From: Pagrus major
Lineage: Eukaryota > Chordata > Actinopteri > Spariformes > Sparidae
DNA length: 64,000 nucleotides
Reading direction: 5' to 3'
Assembly: GCF_040436345.1 (NCBI RefSeq)
Contig: NC_133230.1
Span: 20,842,197-20,906,196, forward strand
A model generated the notes under the pieces. That model searched no databases. It was not told the DNA's origin and worked only from the letters and a program-made list of their open reading frames with translations. Position numbers and translations under genes: made by a program. Numbering within the stretch: the first letter of the stretch is position 1; every line of letters starts with the position of its first letter. This document shows, in pieces, positions 21,357 through 34,000 of the stretch.

Positions 21357-21402
<46 letters not shown>

Positions 21403-21487
21403 GACTGAGTGAGTGAGTGAGTGAGTGAGTGAGTGACTGGGAGAGAGAGAGAGAGAGAGAGAAAGAGGGGGAGATGGGGGAGTGAGT

Positions 21488-21524
<37 letters not shown>
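21355..21524. repeat. GA / GAGT compound microsatellite upstream of KIF26A exon 1
   Basis: GA units (21355-21397), GAGT units (21406-21436), then further GA blocks (21441-21462 and 21489-21524). It ends about 375 bp before the KIF26A ATG, so it probably lies in the promoter. All open frames across it, on both strands, are simple-sequence artefacts. Confidence 0.95.
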
Positions 21525-21532
<8 letters not shown>

Positions 21533-21897
21533 TGGAGAGCAGAGAGCCGCAGACGCACAAGGTGCTCCTCCGCTCTCAGACCTGCAGCGCTCAAAGATCA
21601 GACACGAGCAGCCTCAGGGTGGCTTCAGAAAAAGTCTTTCACCGGATTTAAACCATTTTTCTTGCACGCCTGATGGATTGTACTGCTTTATTGTCTTCTC
21701 GGACCACTGGAAATCTGAGAGGCGGTTTTACGCACATGTGCGAGCGCTCACCGTGAGTCACTGGATGTCCGGATTAAAAAGCCTGGTGGTGGATCTTTTT
21801 GCACGGGGGTACCAGAGAGATGAATTAGATGGATACACAAATCAAATAGGTTTCCCGAGGAGTGGAGTATTCTCTAGGCTACACACGCGCAGCCCAC
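21525..21897 (+). promoter_or_regulatory. KIF26A: KIF26A 5' UTR / proximal promoter (inferred)
   Basis: CpG-bearing sequence between the GA microsatellite and the first ATG. An in-frame TAG at 21847-21849 shows that the reading frame cannot extend further upstream. The transcription start is not determinable here. Confidence 0.45.
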
Positions 21898-22032
21898 ATG
21901 GCTTTGCCAAACTCATCAGGGTCTCCCGGAGCTGGGAAGCCCAACCCCGGCGTCATAGACCTGGGGACGATCTTCGTTGACTCCGACATCATATTTGGAT
22001 TTACAAGTCATCTGCTGAAGAGGAAAACAAAG
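21898..22032 (+). CDS. KIF26A: KIF26A candidate coding exon 1
   Basis: ATG 21898 opens 45 GC3-rich codons that end at AAG before GTAAGAG. The phase is 0, the one needed by exon 2. An in-frame stop lies 51 bp upstream. The encoded segment (MALPNSSGSPG ... GVIDLGTIFVDSDIIFGF) does not match the human KIF26A N-terminus that I know, so assignment to this gene rests on strand, phase, distance and coding character. It could instead begin a separate transcript. Confidence 0.6.
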
Positions 22033-25000
22033 GTAAGAGTAACCTGAAACACGTGTTATTAAAAAAAAAATCTTACCTGTTCTGTCATATTATAAAAAAT
22101 GGGAAATAGTGAGGAGACGGACAAGTGATGTGACAGCTCCTGTCCGGTGTTCAGGACCTTGAACAGCACCTCGCAGCATCCTCAATCCCCTCTGCAGCTC
22201 TTTAAACTCAGCCTTGGATCTCACTCATCTTCAGTTTGTCTTTTTAAACACTTTAGCAAAATTGTGCAGTAAATCAACGATCAACTTTTATTCTCTTGAA
22301 CTATCGCTCGGCGCGTATTTTGGACAAAAAAACCTCCCAAAGTTTCTTTTTAACAGAAATCGAATAATTGTGGATAAAAGTGGATTATCTGAAGATTTAG
22401 GACTAATTGTGATTTTAGCTTCTGTTTCCTAACACAGATCTTTGCGCATCTTTTAGACAATCCTCAAACATGCAATCCAACTTGAAAGCGGCTTTAACGT
22501 CACTATAAGATGTATTTGAGCCTATATGGTTTTCATTTCAGCCCGTCAAATCGTCTTCACTGGTATGAGTTGTACAAACCAGAAGACAAAAGACTGTGAG
22601 TGTCTCTAAATGGGTCGTTTGAGGGCAGGAAAAAAAGAGAACCCGCCTTAGATGCGGAGGATACTGTCGCTTACATCACCCACATGAAATATTCAAAGTT
22701 TACCAATTAAATATTTAACCTTAGTACCCAAAACCCTCCCAGTTTTAGAGACGCTGCTCTGCGTTTTGGCCAGATGATGGCGCCAGACACCAACAACACA
22801 CACACAGGCGAGGAGTGCTGCGCTCTGAGAGGAGAGGCAACAGTTGCTGAACCAGCTGAAACAGAAACCTCATGAAAATGGAAATGATATATTGTAGTCT
22901 CTGAACGGTGGTCTGATGGCTCAGTTAATCAACACTTTAGGGGCTGGGTACCTTGAATTCAATTTAACCACCTTCTATTAAGGTAGAATGTGCTGAATGT
23001 GACATAAAGCCAACACAGAGAACAGAATGGGTGTATAAATTCACCATTTTCTGAAGATATACATGAAGTTTTCAACCTATGATCATCTAGAGGAGAGCAT
23101 CTGACCTCTAAACCGCTTGAACCCCTGAATAAACTCCTGATCCAAATGGAGATCCAAAAGTTTCCACAGATTCCTAAAATTTAAGGTGGAATTTTGGGTA
23201 AATGTGTATAAAATAATGCGTAAAAAGTCCACAGTATTGCCATTTAATGGAATCCATTAATGAAGCCATAAAAAACATGGAGTCTGGGGTCTGACATCAC
23301 ATAGCTCTACTGGGCTGGATTCAGAGCAGTGTGTATGATCATTTTCCCACCTTAAAAAAAGAGGAAATGAAGGGGAAAGTACATATAATGGGGTTGTATT
23401 AGTAGACTAATATATCACTGTTCACCACACAGACAATAAAGAGTGCTCTATGGCATAATAACAGCCCTCAGCCCCCCTGTTTAGTCCCCCCACCCTGCGC
23501 AGGAAAACTTTTCCTCAGCCCTCCCTCTCCAGGAGTAACACCGCCTCCTGCGCACCGCTGAGCGCCCTCCTGTACCAAAACTCCTCCGCTGTAAACTTAT
23601 GGCACACACTCACCAGTTGCCTTCGACCATCAGAGGCTACCGGTCCAGTACAGTTAGACAGATGACCGGTAACCCTCAGTCAGGTCTTCAGTCCAGCCTA
23701 TGGCTCTGCCCCGCGTTTTTCAGCTGCGAAACCTTTTGAGTTTGACAAAGACGTTCTCCTGAAGGTGAAACCTTGATCTGGGAGAATGAGCTCATTTGGG
23801 TGCAGTGCAGCTCCTGATGGACGGGACCACAACGACCGCATGTTCACTGTAAGTGTCTCACTGCACATGATCAAGTGTTTGAACAGGATTGTTTTCACCC
23901 AACGTAAGAAAAAGGACACGCAACTTGCATCCCCTTGGTGCGCACTTGGACAGGTGCAAACAGGTCGCGGTAGAACAAGCTTTCACTCTCACTTGCACGC
24001 ACTGGAGGTGTGACCTGTTGTCATTCTTACAGTCGAAGTTAACCAAACTCTTTCTTTATGCTGAAGGTGGAGGGATGTCCGAGTGGAGAGTCTCCGGTAA
24101 CCCCCAGGAAGAGGCTTCACTCTGCGGAGGACGCGCGGTGCAGCAGCCGGCCTCCTCCTGAGGGCGCCGGGTCGGTTTCCATCTCCGAGTCGGAGGAGAA
24201 GGGAGGCTTTTGCCAGCAATGTCAGAAGAAAGTCGCAGAGCTGAAGAAGCAAGCCCTGGCCCTGGCAGACCAGAACTCATTAAAGGTTGGTTTAATAACC
24301 TTCACAATATTTTAGCTTCAAATTCAAGCTTTTTATTTTGCAACTATTTAGACCTTAAAGTTTGAAGTACTGTGATCACCTGAGTTGCTTTTTTACAGTA
24401 TTTCTATTAGAAAATAGTGAAATTAGGTTGACTATATCTACATGTGTCAGCTTTGGCAGCAGCCTCTCAGCCTGAGCTGCATGCTGTAGCACCACACATG
24501 TCTCCTGGCTTTTCTTGCACACCTGCACCTGCTCTTAACGCTGATATCTCTGGGCAATGAAATCTGATCCTCTCCACGGTTTATAATAGTACCAAGAAAG
24601 CTCTCACCATCCTCTTGTAAAGTTGTTTATTGGCATGCTCGACTTCAAATGCTGGCCTTGGATGTGAAAATGGAAGCTTTTGAGACTTTGAAAGTGGCCC
24701 ATTGTTTAGCCAAACAATGCTTATCTCTTTATTTTGCTGCTGGGTGTGGGGGTGGTCGAGGGAGTTGAAATGAGCAGGCCACTCACGTTGGAGACTGAGG
24801 AGGAAGTTGGAGTCCCAGTCGACCTTCGCTGTGCATTGAAAGTGTTCCTGTACGGCTGCTCCCACAATTCCCACCGCTGTTAAATATAGGCCCTGAGACT
24901 GCTGCTGTTGTTGTGGCGGGCTGGGTTTGCCCCCTCGGGTCGGTTCTCCTTTGTTGTCCCGTTTTAAAGAGAGAAGTCGGGTTGGATTACAGCTCTTCAA

Positions 25001-28000
25001 GGTTCACCCCAGGATCCCACAGCACCCTGAACAGGTAGACAAGGGGGCATTTCTGAAGCACCTGGGCTCCTTGTTTGAGACATCTGCATGTGTGGTCTAA
25101 TCTTTGTTCTGAGCGTATCAGATCTATGTTCCGGTATCAGGTGAGTCCACCCCGTAAACACATTAAGCCTACCGCTAAGTGCCATTATCTGCCATGGGAA
25201 CTGACCTCCCCTTTTTAGTGTGGGACCCTCCAGCAGCACTTTGTGGCCTTCACCAGGTGCTCTGTAGATGGGAGCAGCCCATTTCCCCCCCATTTTGCAC
25301 TTGTTGATGGCTAAATTGGGCCTTAATTTTGGGGTGGCAAACGGTGATGGCAGGGTGCTCTTATTGTACCAGGGTTATGGTATGGGCTGCTCCAGCTGAG
25401 GGACAATAAACCCATTGTCTTTGCCCACCTGTCGGGCCCTCATAGGATGGACGCAGTCACGGATGATCGCTTCCAAATTGCTTCCTCCACAGAGGGAATA
25501 AGGTCAACGGGGCGACTCAGGTGGCCCCATGTGTGTCTGGGATCAAGCTACCTGCCAGGGTCCGGCCAGTGTTGTGTCTGCGGTCGTCATGGGAAAAAAC
25601 GAGAGCGGAGACTGTTTACCCGAGGTCCCACTTCCCCTCCCTCCCCATCCGTTTTTTTGTGCGGAGGAAGTCGGCTTGGTCCCCAGACATCCCTCTCCCC
25701 GTCACCCCTGCCTGTAGACTTATTGTTTGAATACAGTAGTAGCAGCGAGTAGATAAAAATTCAAGGAAGAGTGTTTGGGTAGAGTGAGGGTGTTTTTATA
25801 CATGAAGCCGACTAGAGGGAAAGTTCACTGTTCACACACACACCGAGGCCTCCCAGACAGCTCTTGTGTTTTCCTGTTTGGGTCTAAAGGAAGTTGCTTA
25901 CACTACGTCCAGCAAGAAATGTAGGCAAGTAAAGGCCTTTTTCCTTCTCCTAGGTGAACACTGGCAACAACTGCTTTTCTTCTTCTTCCTTATTTTTGCA
26001 CAGAAACCACCCAGCCAGCATTAGAAAACTCAAGATGACGAATTATTTCTTTATGCGTCCACATCCACTTGCAGCAATTAAACATTTTTCATGCTTCCTG
26101 CCTGTAAGTGCCTGCTTTATCTCAAGAGGAGCAGAGTTTGACAACTTTTTCAAACTATTTCAACTGCACGTGCAACGACATTGCCCTTCATACACATCGT
26201 TTGCAATGCTTTTCTAATTATAAATATTTTATGACACTGTGTTGAAGGGCTCAACCCCAAATTAACTTTCCTGAAATTAATGTCCTTGAGCTACCAGCCT
26301 TAAGCTCCAGCCGCCTTCAGACCAGAAGATGATTTAAAAAACTCCCTGCCCTCTGCTCAAAGGACAAGCAGGAACAGCACAGACACTGACAACCTCCAGA
26401 TTTGATCTCATCAGGGGAATTCACCTACTTAATTTGCATAATTAAAACCCACAGCACGGTAAGCGACGACTTCAATAGTGAACGGCAGACAGTCTGGATT
26501 CAATAATTGTAGACTGTGCTTATTGTGGCTGGACACGGTGGCTAGGTGAGGTGTGATGTAAAGAAAGATGATCACTGAAACCTCAACTTCAAAGTAAACA
26601 GTTAGCGTCTTACTGTAATCAGAGGCTCCGTCAACACAGGCAGACAGGACCATGCAGCTGGATCAGAGCCAACCTCAGCTCATAAACTGCTCCCTGTAAG
26701 TCAGTGGGATACTTCACGTTTTGGTTGTGTGTGCTGATGAGATGTAATGAGAGGACAGTGTTTTTGTGCCTGTGCCATCAACCATCTCATGAAATAACCA
26801 AGCGAGTGTCAGTGACAACAATAGGCCGTGACCTGTAAGGACCATAATTCCTCGCCCGTGGCCACGCTGGAGCAGCTCAAGCCCCTCAGTCACAGCTTAG
26901 ACAGGAGCTCTGTCACTTGATATCTTGTTTTTTTTTTTTTTGAAAGAGCTAACCTTAATTGTATTCGCCGATCCATGAGAGAGATGGCATTCAGGGAGAA
27001 TGGGAGCCTAAAAAGACAGGACAATGTTGATGGGGTGGTGCATTGTTGCTCAGATGGATACCACTGTCATGTCTGTGCGCTTAATATGAAACCATAAAGA
27101 AATAGGGGGTGTTAGCATAAAGAAATAGGGGGTGTCTGGGAAGCAGCTAAAGCTAGCTTGCTACTAGCACCTCTACAGTTCAAGGTGAGGTTGAGGTGCT
27201 ATGGACGGTTATGCACTGTTCTTCTTCTTGGTTAGTTGCAGTCACATCTTAAATTAAAATTGCAATGTGCAAGGCTAGCTGCTAGCTAAGCCAATTGCAT
27301 GTTAGCTGAAGCTTCATAAGCCTATTTAGCATCCATACATAAGACTGGTGTTAATCTTTAAATCTAACTCTCTGAGAGAAGGTGAATAAGGTTATTAACC
27401 AAAACTATTCTCAGAGGCTATGTATGTGTTTTTACCTAGGCTAAGGAAGTTATGGTTTTGCCCGTGTCCATTTGTTGGTTGACTGATTTGTTGGTTTGTC
27501 ACCTGGTTTACACAAAAACTACTGAACAGGCTTCCACGAAACTCGGATGAAAGACGGGTCTTTGCCCAGAATAGACCCCATCAGCATCAAGGGATCGATC
27601 CAGCACTTTTTCTCACTTTCTTTATTAACACAATCAGATAGAGCGTTTCTGTCGTTTTGACATTTTCATTAATTTCTCAGGGAATAATGCATCAATCTTG
27701 ATGAAAAAGGTGGAGTATTTAGGTAGCTGGTATCTATCAGTGAGTACAAAATCAGACTGTTGGGCCTTGGCGGAGGTATGCGCTTTATTGGGTGCCATTA
27801 GTTACTGATACGTAAAACAAGAGGCTGGAACATGGAAATATGTTAAGTCTTTGCAGTTCAGTTCGAGAGCACATAGGCCTATATTGGGGTTTGGTATGTT
27901 GCAGAGACTGCAGGTCAGAGATAAAGTCAGCAGTGTTAACACCCACTCGTAAATACTGAGGCCTATGAATACACTTAAGCAGTCTTGGACCTTGCGAGTA

Positions 28001-31000
28001 CACTGAATGATTAACAGAGAACGTCCTGCAGGGCTTTGAGGGCTTGGAGATTCGAGGTTGAGGTCAGTCTCAGCCAGGCCTCACCTTTGTGATAACCTTT
28101 GCCTTCTGGATATGTAAGAACTGGATTTAGGATTAAAAAACTGACCAGGTCAGCATGAAGATAAAGGTGTAATGTAGTTAAATTTGGGAGACAGAGAAAG
28201 AGCAGACCGCCAGCGAATCATGTATACCATGCACCGCTGATGTATGCGCAATGTGTCCAAGCCTGTTATGGATGGTGTGTGTGTGAAAGTCTGACTATGA
28301 ATGCGGCTGCAGGAATTAATTTTCAACACAAGGCCTTTTGCCAGTTTTTTCATGTTGAATTCATAAATTATGGCTCCAGTAATTCTCACAGATTGCTCAT
28401 TTGGATTCATGTTTGATTTGTTTGGGCTTTGTTCCTCATTTGACCCATGATCCACGGTAAGTGCAGAGTTGTTAGTGGATCCATGCGAGTGTTACAAATC
28501 AGATTTTGTTTCCTGAAGCACTGAAGAAAGGAAATTAATCAACCTTACGTCATGCAACAAATGTTTCCTGGCCAAAAAGTCAGTGACATTGTGCGGTATG
28601 AGTTTGTTTGACTTAGCTCGGTGTGAAATAAACACTTCTTTCTACGCAGTCATTTGTGTGTATGTATACAAATCTCATGTATTCACTGTATGGTGCCTGC
28701 TTTCCACCTATTTTTCTAATACATTCTGTGCCTGCTTACCCACTTAAGGATTTATAAACTGCCAAAGATGAAGTGTTTGGTTGCCATGGCCAAGTAGCCA
28801 GCAGGAACAATGCTTTGTTGATAATAGTATACTGTGTGTAGATGAGTGTGTGTTTACAGGTCAGTGTGAGAGAAATGGTTCAGGGGAGACAGTGAAGAAG
28901 TGGGCACTTGTCAATAGCTGCAGGTCAGCCTACCTGGCTACTGTTTCTCAGGCGAGTCACAGGCCTTTGTTGACTGGCCTCTGACCTTTCTGTCAGTTCT
29001 CCCAGTCTTTATGGTGGGTTAGGGTTTCAGGGGGCCGACCTGGACTGAAACAGGTGTAGGCTGCCATAGATTCGCTGCAGGAGGGCAGACGACAGGACGG
29101 AGTGACTGGCAGACGGATGGAGGGAAGGATAAAGAAAAAAAGACCGTGTGAAAAACCCCTCCGGTTGTGAAACTTGAGCTAACGTCGAGTTAAAACAGAG
29201 CATGACTATATTATTCTATTCACCTCTAAGCACCTGAGCCCCTGAGGCTCAGTGTGATGTGTGTGTTGCGTGCCTGTGTGCCTGCTCAGCAGTGCATGCA
29301 CTCCAGAGAGCCTGGGAGGAGATGAGAGACGAGAGGGGAGAATAGAGGAGACTCTGGGCTGAGGTGTTCCCCCCCCCGCTCCTGCTTCATCCCTGCATGC
29401 AGTGTGACTTCTGCTTTATGGCATGTGGCTGTATTAAACAGCAGAGCAATAATCTGGTGTCAAGTGGTCCACAGACCACAGACATCAGTCACGGCGCTAC
29501 CGTGCTGCAGTGTATCTGTGAGCCTCAGCGACATGCAGCTGTTCACTGCCACTTCACCTCAAGTTTCCACAGCTCCACTCACTCACTCTTCCCGCAGCTG
29601 ACAGCCACCTTTTCACATGACACATTTGCATGCATTGTGTTCGCTTCTATTACATTGACTGTTAGCGGTGGAACTCTCTTGGCAGCTCATGATTTGATCC
29701 GACTTTGTTTCAGAGGGCCGCGATGCAATGATAAAACGATCATCGATGCATCTTGCGTCAGAATTTCTGATTTCTGTGCATGATTTATTTTCTCTCTATG
29801 TTCCTGCCTGCTACTTTTAAATCATAGCTCATTCATAGCAGGGCAAATTTAGTTGAAAATGTTAAAAAAAACAACAAAAACTATCAACAGAATGTGAACA
29901 AATAGCATTATTAACCTTATGATGTCTATGTATTATGTTGCAGAGATATCAACTGAAGTTAGCATGCTAACCAGCCCGGTCCAAAGCACTTGTGCTAGCG
30001 GTGTTAACACTAACATGCCCCTGGTCCCCGGGCTCCCAGTCCGAACCCTTAGCTGCCCAGCTAACTGAGCTAACTGAGCCCTTAGCGCCACTCTGCTGAT
30101 ATGCTGCCCCCTGTTTGTTTTGAATATGAATTTGACAGGAGGCCAATTCTTACATATTGCACCTTTAACACTTAAGAATTTCTGGCTTATTTTTGTGAAA
30201 ATGAAAAAAGAGTTTTTATAGAAAAATGGTCATCACTTGGCACTTGTATGAAATGCTGATCATATTGCCACTAGTAGGCTATAAAAAAACTCAAACTATG
30301 GCATAGTACAAGGACTCATTCGGTTCACTTTTTGGTTGCCTTTGAAGGAAGTTCCTTCATTTCTTTTATTTTCCAGCCTTTATCTCCACTTGGAAGCTGC
30401 ACATTGCAGCCACAGTGCTTATAATGTGGACGGTGGAACAACTCCGTCAGTAGTTAAGGGAGCGTAAAGAGTTTCTCATTCACTTTCCTGCTTCCAGATT
30501 TTCACAGCTGGTCCTGCTTTTCAAAGGGGTTGACTTTCACTGGACAAAACCCTTTTTTCTAACCTTCAGGCAGCTCTGGAATGAAGGCCACATCTTCACC
30601 GTGTCTGCTGCAGTTTCACTTTACATCTTTAATTTGGTGAGCTGAAAGTGAATTGACCCCAATTGTTGCTGCCCAATCTGCTACTTATCGCCAATTGCAA
30701 GGGTAAATTGCCGGAGGCAGAGAGCAGGAAATGGGTTCAGGGTGCGCAGATGCAAGGGTTGATGGGTCTGGATGGAAAATGAGCTGCAGGAAGGCTGATG
30801 CTCATCGGCTTTCATCAGGAGGAGAGTGAAGGAATGTTAGTGGAGGATGAGGAATTCTCCACCTGGAATAACTGCAATTCCTTACGTCTGCACTGCGCTC
30901 CTGACTGCAGAGATGAAACAGGAGCTGACTGAGGCTCTACATCTACATACACAGGCACGTGCACACAGGTGAACTCATGCGTGAGCTCAGACACGCACAC

Positions 31001-34000
31001 ACATATGGACAGAGTTTACCTGAATGTGTCCTCTTCTGGCCATCTGGCCCTTCCTAGTGCGGTTGCATGCCACTGTAACGTCTACAGAGAGCCATCCAGA
31101 TGTTCCCTCAGTTACCTGTCGAGGTGAGAGGAGCTATTTAGAGCTGCTTAGATCCGGGAATTTACTCTGCTGCCTTCACTTATTGTAAAGGTTTCAGTGC
31201 CTCTCTCATTCATTAAAGTCAAATATGTAAAGCCGACCTATTATCCTGAACCGCTATTCAGTAAAGACGTTCAATCAAAGTGTGTGACTTAGGAGACCAG
31301 CTGCACCATTTCATTATAATGAGCTGATGAGAAGGCAATAACCAGAGGACAAGAAGCTTCACGCTTGGTTGACCGTCTTAGCTTTTCCTAAATCTTTTCA
31401 AAAATGTTGCTGTGGTGGTGTGATGCATTTAAAGAGATGTATTCTGTACAAAGGAATGGTAATGGCCTTAATGTGTAAGAAATAGTCATACTATAATACT
31501 TTCTCTGGCTCTTTGTGCAATACTCTTATTTCACAAACCACACATTTGTAATTTGTTCAAACTTAAACAACATAACATAACATAAACGTAACATCAACAA
31601 GTTGTGGTTTTACAGAATGAACTCAAAAGGTGCTAGCAGGCAGTATTTGTTTGCTAGCTGTTTCCCCTGCTCCGGTCGCAGGTGTGTGTTTACTGAGCTA
31701 TGAAAAGTGAGGCCTGGGTCTTGTTTTGTTTTATTAGCGATCATTTTTACAGAATTCTTTTAAGTAAAGCACCAGGTAAGGCCGAGATTGTGACATCACC
31801 TGTATTATTAAGCTGTTTCTCATTGTTGGTGCGTTTGAAGGATGATTGCCATGCATAATAGCACTTGTCTGAATGGGCTTGCTGCTGTTTGCTGAAGGAT
31901 CATGTGTTACACTGAGCCAGACTGAAATGAAACAATGGCTCTGCAGTCTGGGCTGACAGGGTGATGTGTTACAGCACAGCGCAGGTCTGCCAGCATGGGA
32001 ACAAGGCAACAAAAGCAGAAATGTCAACGAGCAAAGAACACAAATGCAACAAGAAGTGTAACCAGAGGGAATGAATCAGTTTGACTTGTTAATTTAGGGC
32101 CAGCCGCCTCAGTGTGATTCTGAGTATGTGTATGTTTGTTTTATGCTATCTTGGGGCTCCGTATGTCACGGTGAAGTGAGACGTGCTCGATCCAGGCAGA
32201 CTGCGGTCCATTATTGAGTCTGATTCAGAGTATTGGAAAAACATAGTTGTTTAGATAAATTTTCAAGGCAGTACACAGACATCGAGGAGCACTGAGTTGG
32301 AGGTAATCTCCTGCTGGCTCCATAAAACGTGCTCAATTGACAGCAGGCCTTGTGGTAGCAGACAAATCGCCTGGCTTATAGCAATGTGCTGAAAGAGAAT
32401 GCCAGCGCTGTGTATCCTTGCCAAGATGGATATGCAGACAGCAAACTCGGGGCTGTTTGGGCGTGGCTCCCATGCTCACAGCAAACAGCGGATCAGTGGA
32501 GTATGGTGCCTAAGTTGGACTTGACATTGGCCTTGTTTGTTTTCCTCTTTGGCAGATGTTAAGTGTTGGATGTTAGAGGTTTATAAAATCTGTGATAAAT
32601 GCTTAGAGGGAATGAGCAGCCCCCTCTGTGAACAACCAGTGTTTAAAGCTAACATGTCCACGGAGCCTCTCAGTGACCAACAGTAGTAAAGTGTGGTTGT
32701 GTTGTGCTCCTGCTATGTGAGTGCACCAGCGTGCTTTCATGTCATATTTCTGTATATGTGCCTTGGTGACGGTATGCATACATCCCCATGTGATTCTATT
32801 TGTGTTTGTGTAACAGTAGATGGATTGTGATGGGTTGTGTTGTGATTGGTAGATGGCTTGTGTTAACCCGTCCTACTGGGCTGCCCCGCTATGCGTCGGG
32901 CTATTCTTTATTGTCAGGAGCTCATTCTGATACGTATATAGTGCACCATAAATCCTGGCGCAGCGTGAAAATGCCAGTCAAAGTTCACGCTGCTCATGTT
33001 CATTTCATGCTTGAGTGTCCAGCCCTGTGAGCGAGGATGAGTGTGTGTATTGATGATGTGTGAATGTGCGTGTAAGTACCGGAGGAAAAAGAAAGAGATA
33101 AAGCACATTCGGAGTCGCTCCATCCTTTCCACTTTGCCGCAGAAGTCATCCATCTTTCTGAACTTAACTGCTACCAATTTATGATTGCATTATTACAGCC
33201 AGTGTTTTATCCTCATTCCAACACACAGGGCTGGTGGTGGTCTGGGTAATGTAGAAGGTGATGGAAAAGGTGACCAGCCGGTGCCATTACTCTGGTACTC
33301 AGCGGGCTTCGCTTTAGGGTGTATATGATGAGAGTACAAGCTCTCTTTAGCTGTGATTTTCATCCTGCTGTTTTCTGACTTGCTGCTGGTTTGGTGCTTA
33401 TATCATGGCCTAACATGCCACTTATCCTACTGTTAAACTACATTCAACTCACTTATTAGCTGTATGTGGCCTGTATTGTTTTATCATCCAATATTTATCT
33501 CAGATTTGCACATTAGCATGTATCCCTGCTGTAGTCAGAAGCAGCAGAAGGGAAGAGGAAGTGGGAAGCGTGTGTTTCGGTGTGCATTTTTCTTTCATTA
33601 TTGAACGACTTGACTTCGCAATTTGCCTGCTGACATTTTAAAGGAAATAGCATGGCAATGCATTCTGCAAAATGGCAGCAAAGTTGCTTTTATTCCCATG
33701 GAAAACTGTGTGTCGCCGAATTTCTCAGTTGGCGGAACGCTGAAAAGGTCAGCCTCAGCTGTATGGATTTTTATAATGGATTTCCACCAGAAAGAAGTCA
33801 GTCAAGATACAGTAGGAGTATTGTTTGCAGTTGATTGGCAGGAGAGGGCTTTTTCTTGGATTTTTGCACTTTTGGGAAAACGTTTGAGGAGCTCCCAAAG
33901 CAGCAAGGACTGAGGTACATTGTGGTTTTTGCTACTTTTGGGCTGCTTGACCTAACAGTGCCATGGTTTTGTTTTTTGGTCAGTTATTTTCTGTTTTATT

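Noticed and set aside
21256..21673. Ser/Leu and Arg/Glu repeat proteins around the GA tract
   Set aside because: Simple-sequence translations on both strands with no splice or start context.
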